Assembly (NCBI GenBank): GCA_946479225.1
Contig: CAMLFI010000179.1
Coordinates: 1 to 5,964, forward strand
DNA length: 5,964 bases
Direction: 5' to 3'
Origin: an uncultured Mucilaginibacter sp.
Lineage (GTDB): Bacteria; Bacteroidota; Bacteroidia; Sphingobacteriales; Sphingobacteriaceae
Position numbers and translations under genes: made by a program
Shown: one piece after another, positions 5,774-5,964 of the stretch
How positions within the stretch are numbered: position 1 is the stretch's first letter
Layout of the letters: the number at the start of each line of letters is the position of its first letter
Notes under the pieces: model-generated
Seen by the model: only the letters and a program-made list of their open reading frames with translations
Databases searched by the model: none
What the model was told of the DNA's origin: nothing

Positions 5774-5964
5774 TTAATTCAACTTATAAGCAGCTATAGA
5801 GTTAGCCGAAAATGTTGGCACATAAATAGTTTTTGTAGCCGGGTCAAAACCAATATCTGCAGTCTTTGCAGTGGTATGTGTATCCAGTAATAGGTCTTTA
5901 GTGCCCTTAGCTGTATTTACATAATACATATAACCGGACCAGGCAGTTACGATAAAATCGCCGT
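5774..5964 (-). CDS. C-terminal fragment of a beta-propeller-like protein (SMP-30/gluconolactonase-like)
   Basis: The 62 C-terminal codons are visible; the gene continues past the right edge. The reading frame is open from the edge to the TAA at 5776-5774 and ends IAAYKLN. The segment GDFIVTAWSGYMYYV, followed by LLLDT, ADIGFDPATKTIYVPTF and a final short strand, has the rhythm of one or more propeller blades. It resembles the C-terminus of SMP-30/gluconolactonase-like or NHL/YVTN-type secreted proteins of Bacteroidota, as I remember them. The substrate and any signal peptide cannot be judged from this piece. It is followed 18 bp later by its own terminator, so it is probably not co-transcribed with ilvD. 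Confidence 0.7.
   Translation of the reverse strand, partial: GDFIVTAWSGYMYYVNTAKGTKDLLLDTHTTAKTADIGFDPATKTIYVPTFSANSIAAYKLN

Overview
The window carries most of a branched-chain amino acid (isoleucine/valine) biosynthesis operon on the minus strand. Transcription runs from high to low coordinates in the order ilvD (dihydroxy-acid dehydratase), ilvB (acetolactate synthase catalytic subunit), ilvN (acetolactate synthase regulatory subunit), ilvC (ketol-acid reductoisomerase, cut off by the left edge). The four proteins supply the shared Ile/Val steps: IlvBN makes acetolactate or acetohydroxybutyrate, IlvC isomerises and reduces it, and IlvD dehydrates the diol to the 2-keto acid. The final transaminase is not in the window.

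The protein sequences, moderate GC content, AT-rich start regions without Shine-Dalgarno sequences, and a promoter candidate of the TTTG / TAnnTTTG type all suggest a Bacteroidota. Remembered sequence similarity favours Sphingobacteriaceae (Mucilaginibacter/Pedobacter-like); this is an inference, not a database result.

Layout from right to left, the direction of transcription: (1) 5774-5964, the C-terminal end of a beta-propeller-like protein on the minus strand; (2) 5727-5755, a strong minus-oriented intrinsic terminator for that gene; (3) 5284-5726, a gene-free regulatory stretch with a GC-rich GGCTCA repeat/palindrome, a heptamer repeat, a 14-bp palindrome and the best ilv promoter candidate; (4) ilvD, ilvB, ilvN and ilvC separated by spacers of 99, 81 and 113 bp. 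No T-box, leader peptide or classical attenuator was found ahead of ilvD.

The genes themselves are ordinary and intact: catalytic, cofactor and valine-site residues are all present. The unusual content is in the non-coding DNA. Nearly every spacer holds short tandem repeats. Several have the same 7-bp period but unrelated unit sequences, and one 28-bp heptamer array is repeated exactly, starting 1-2 nt after the stop codons of both ilvD and ilvB. I see no evidence for a new enzymatic or defence system; the spacer repeats are the part most worth a second look.
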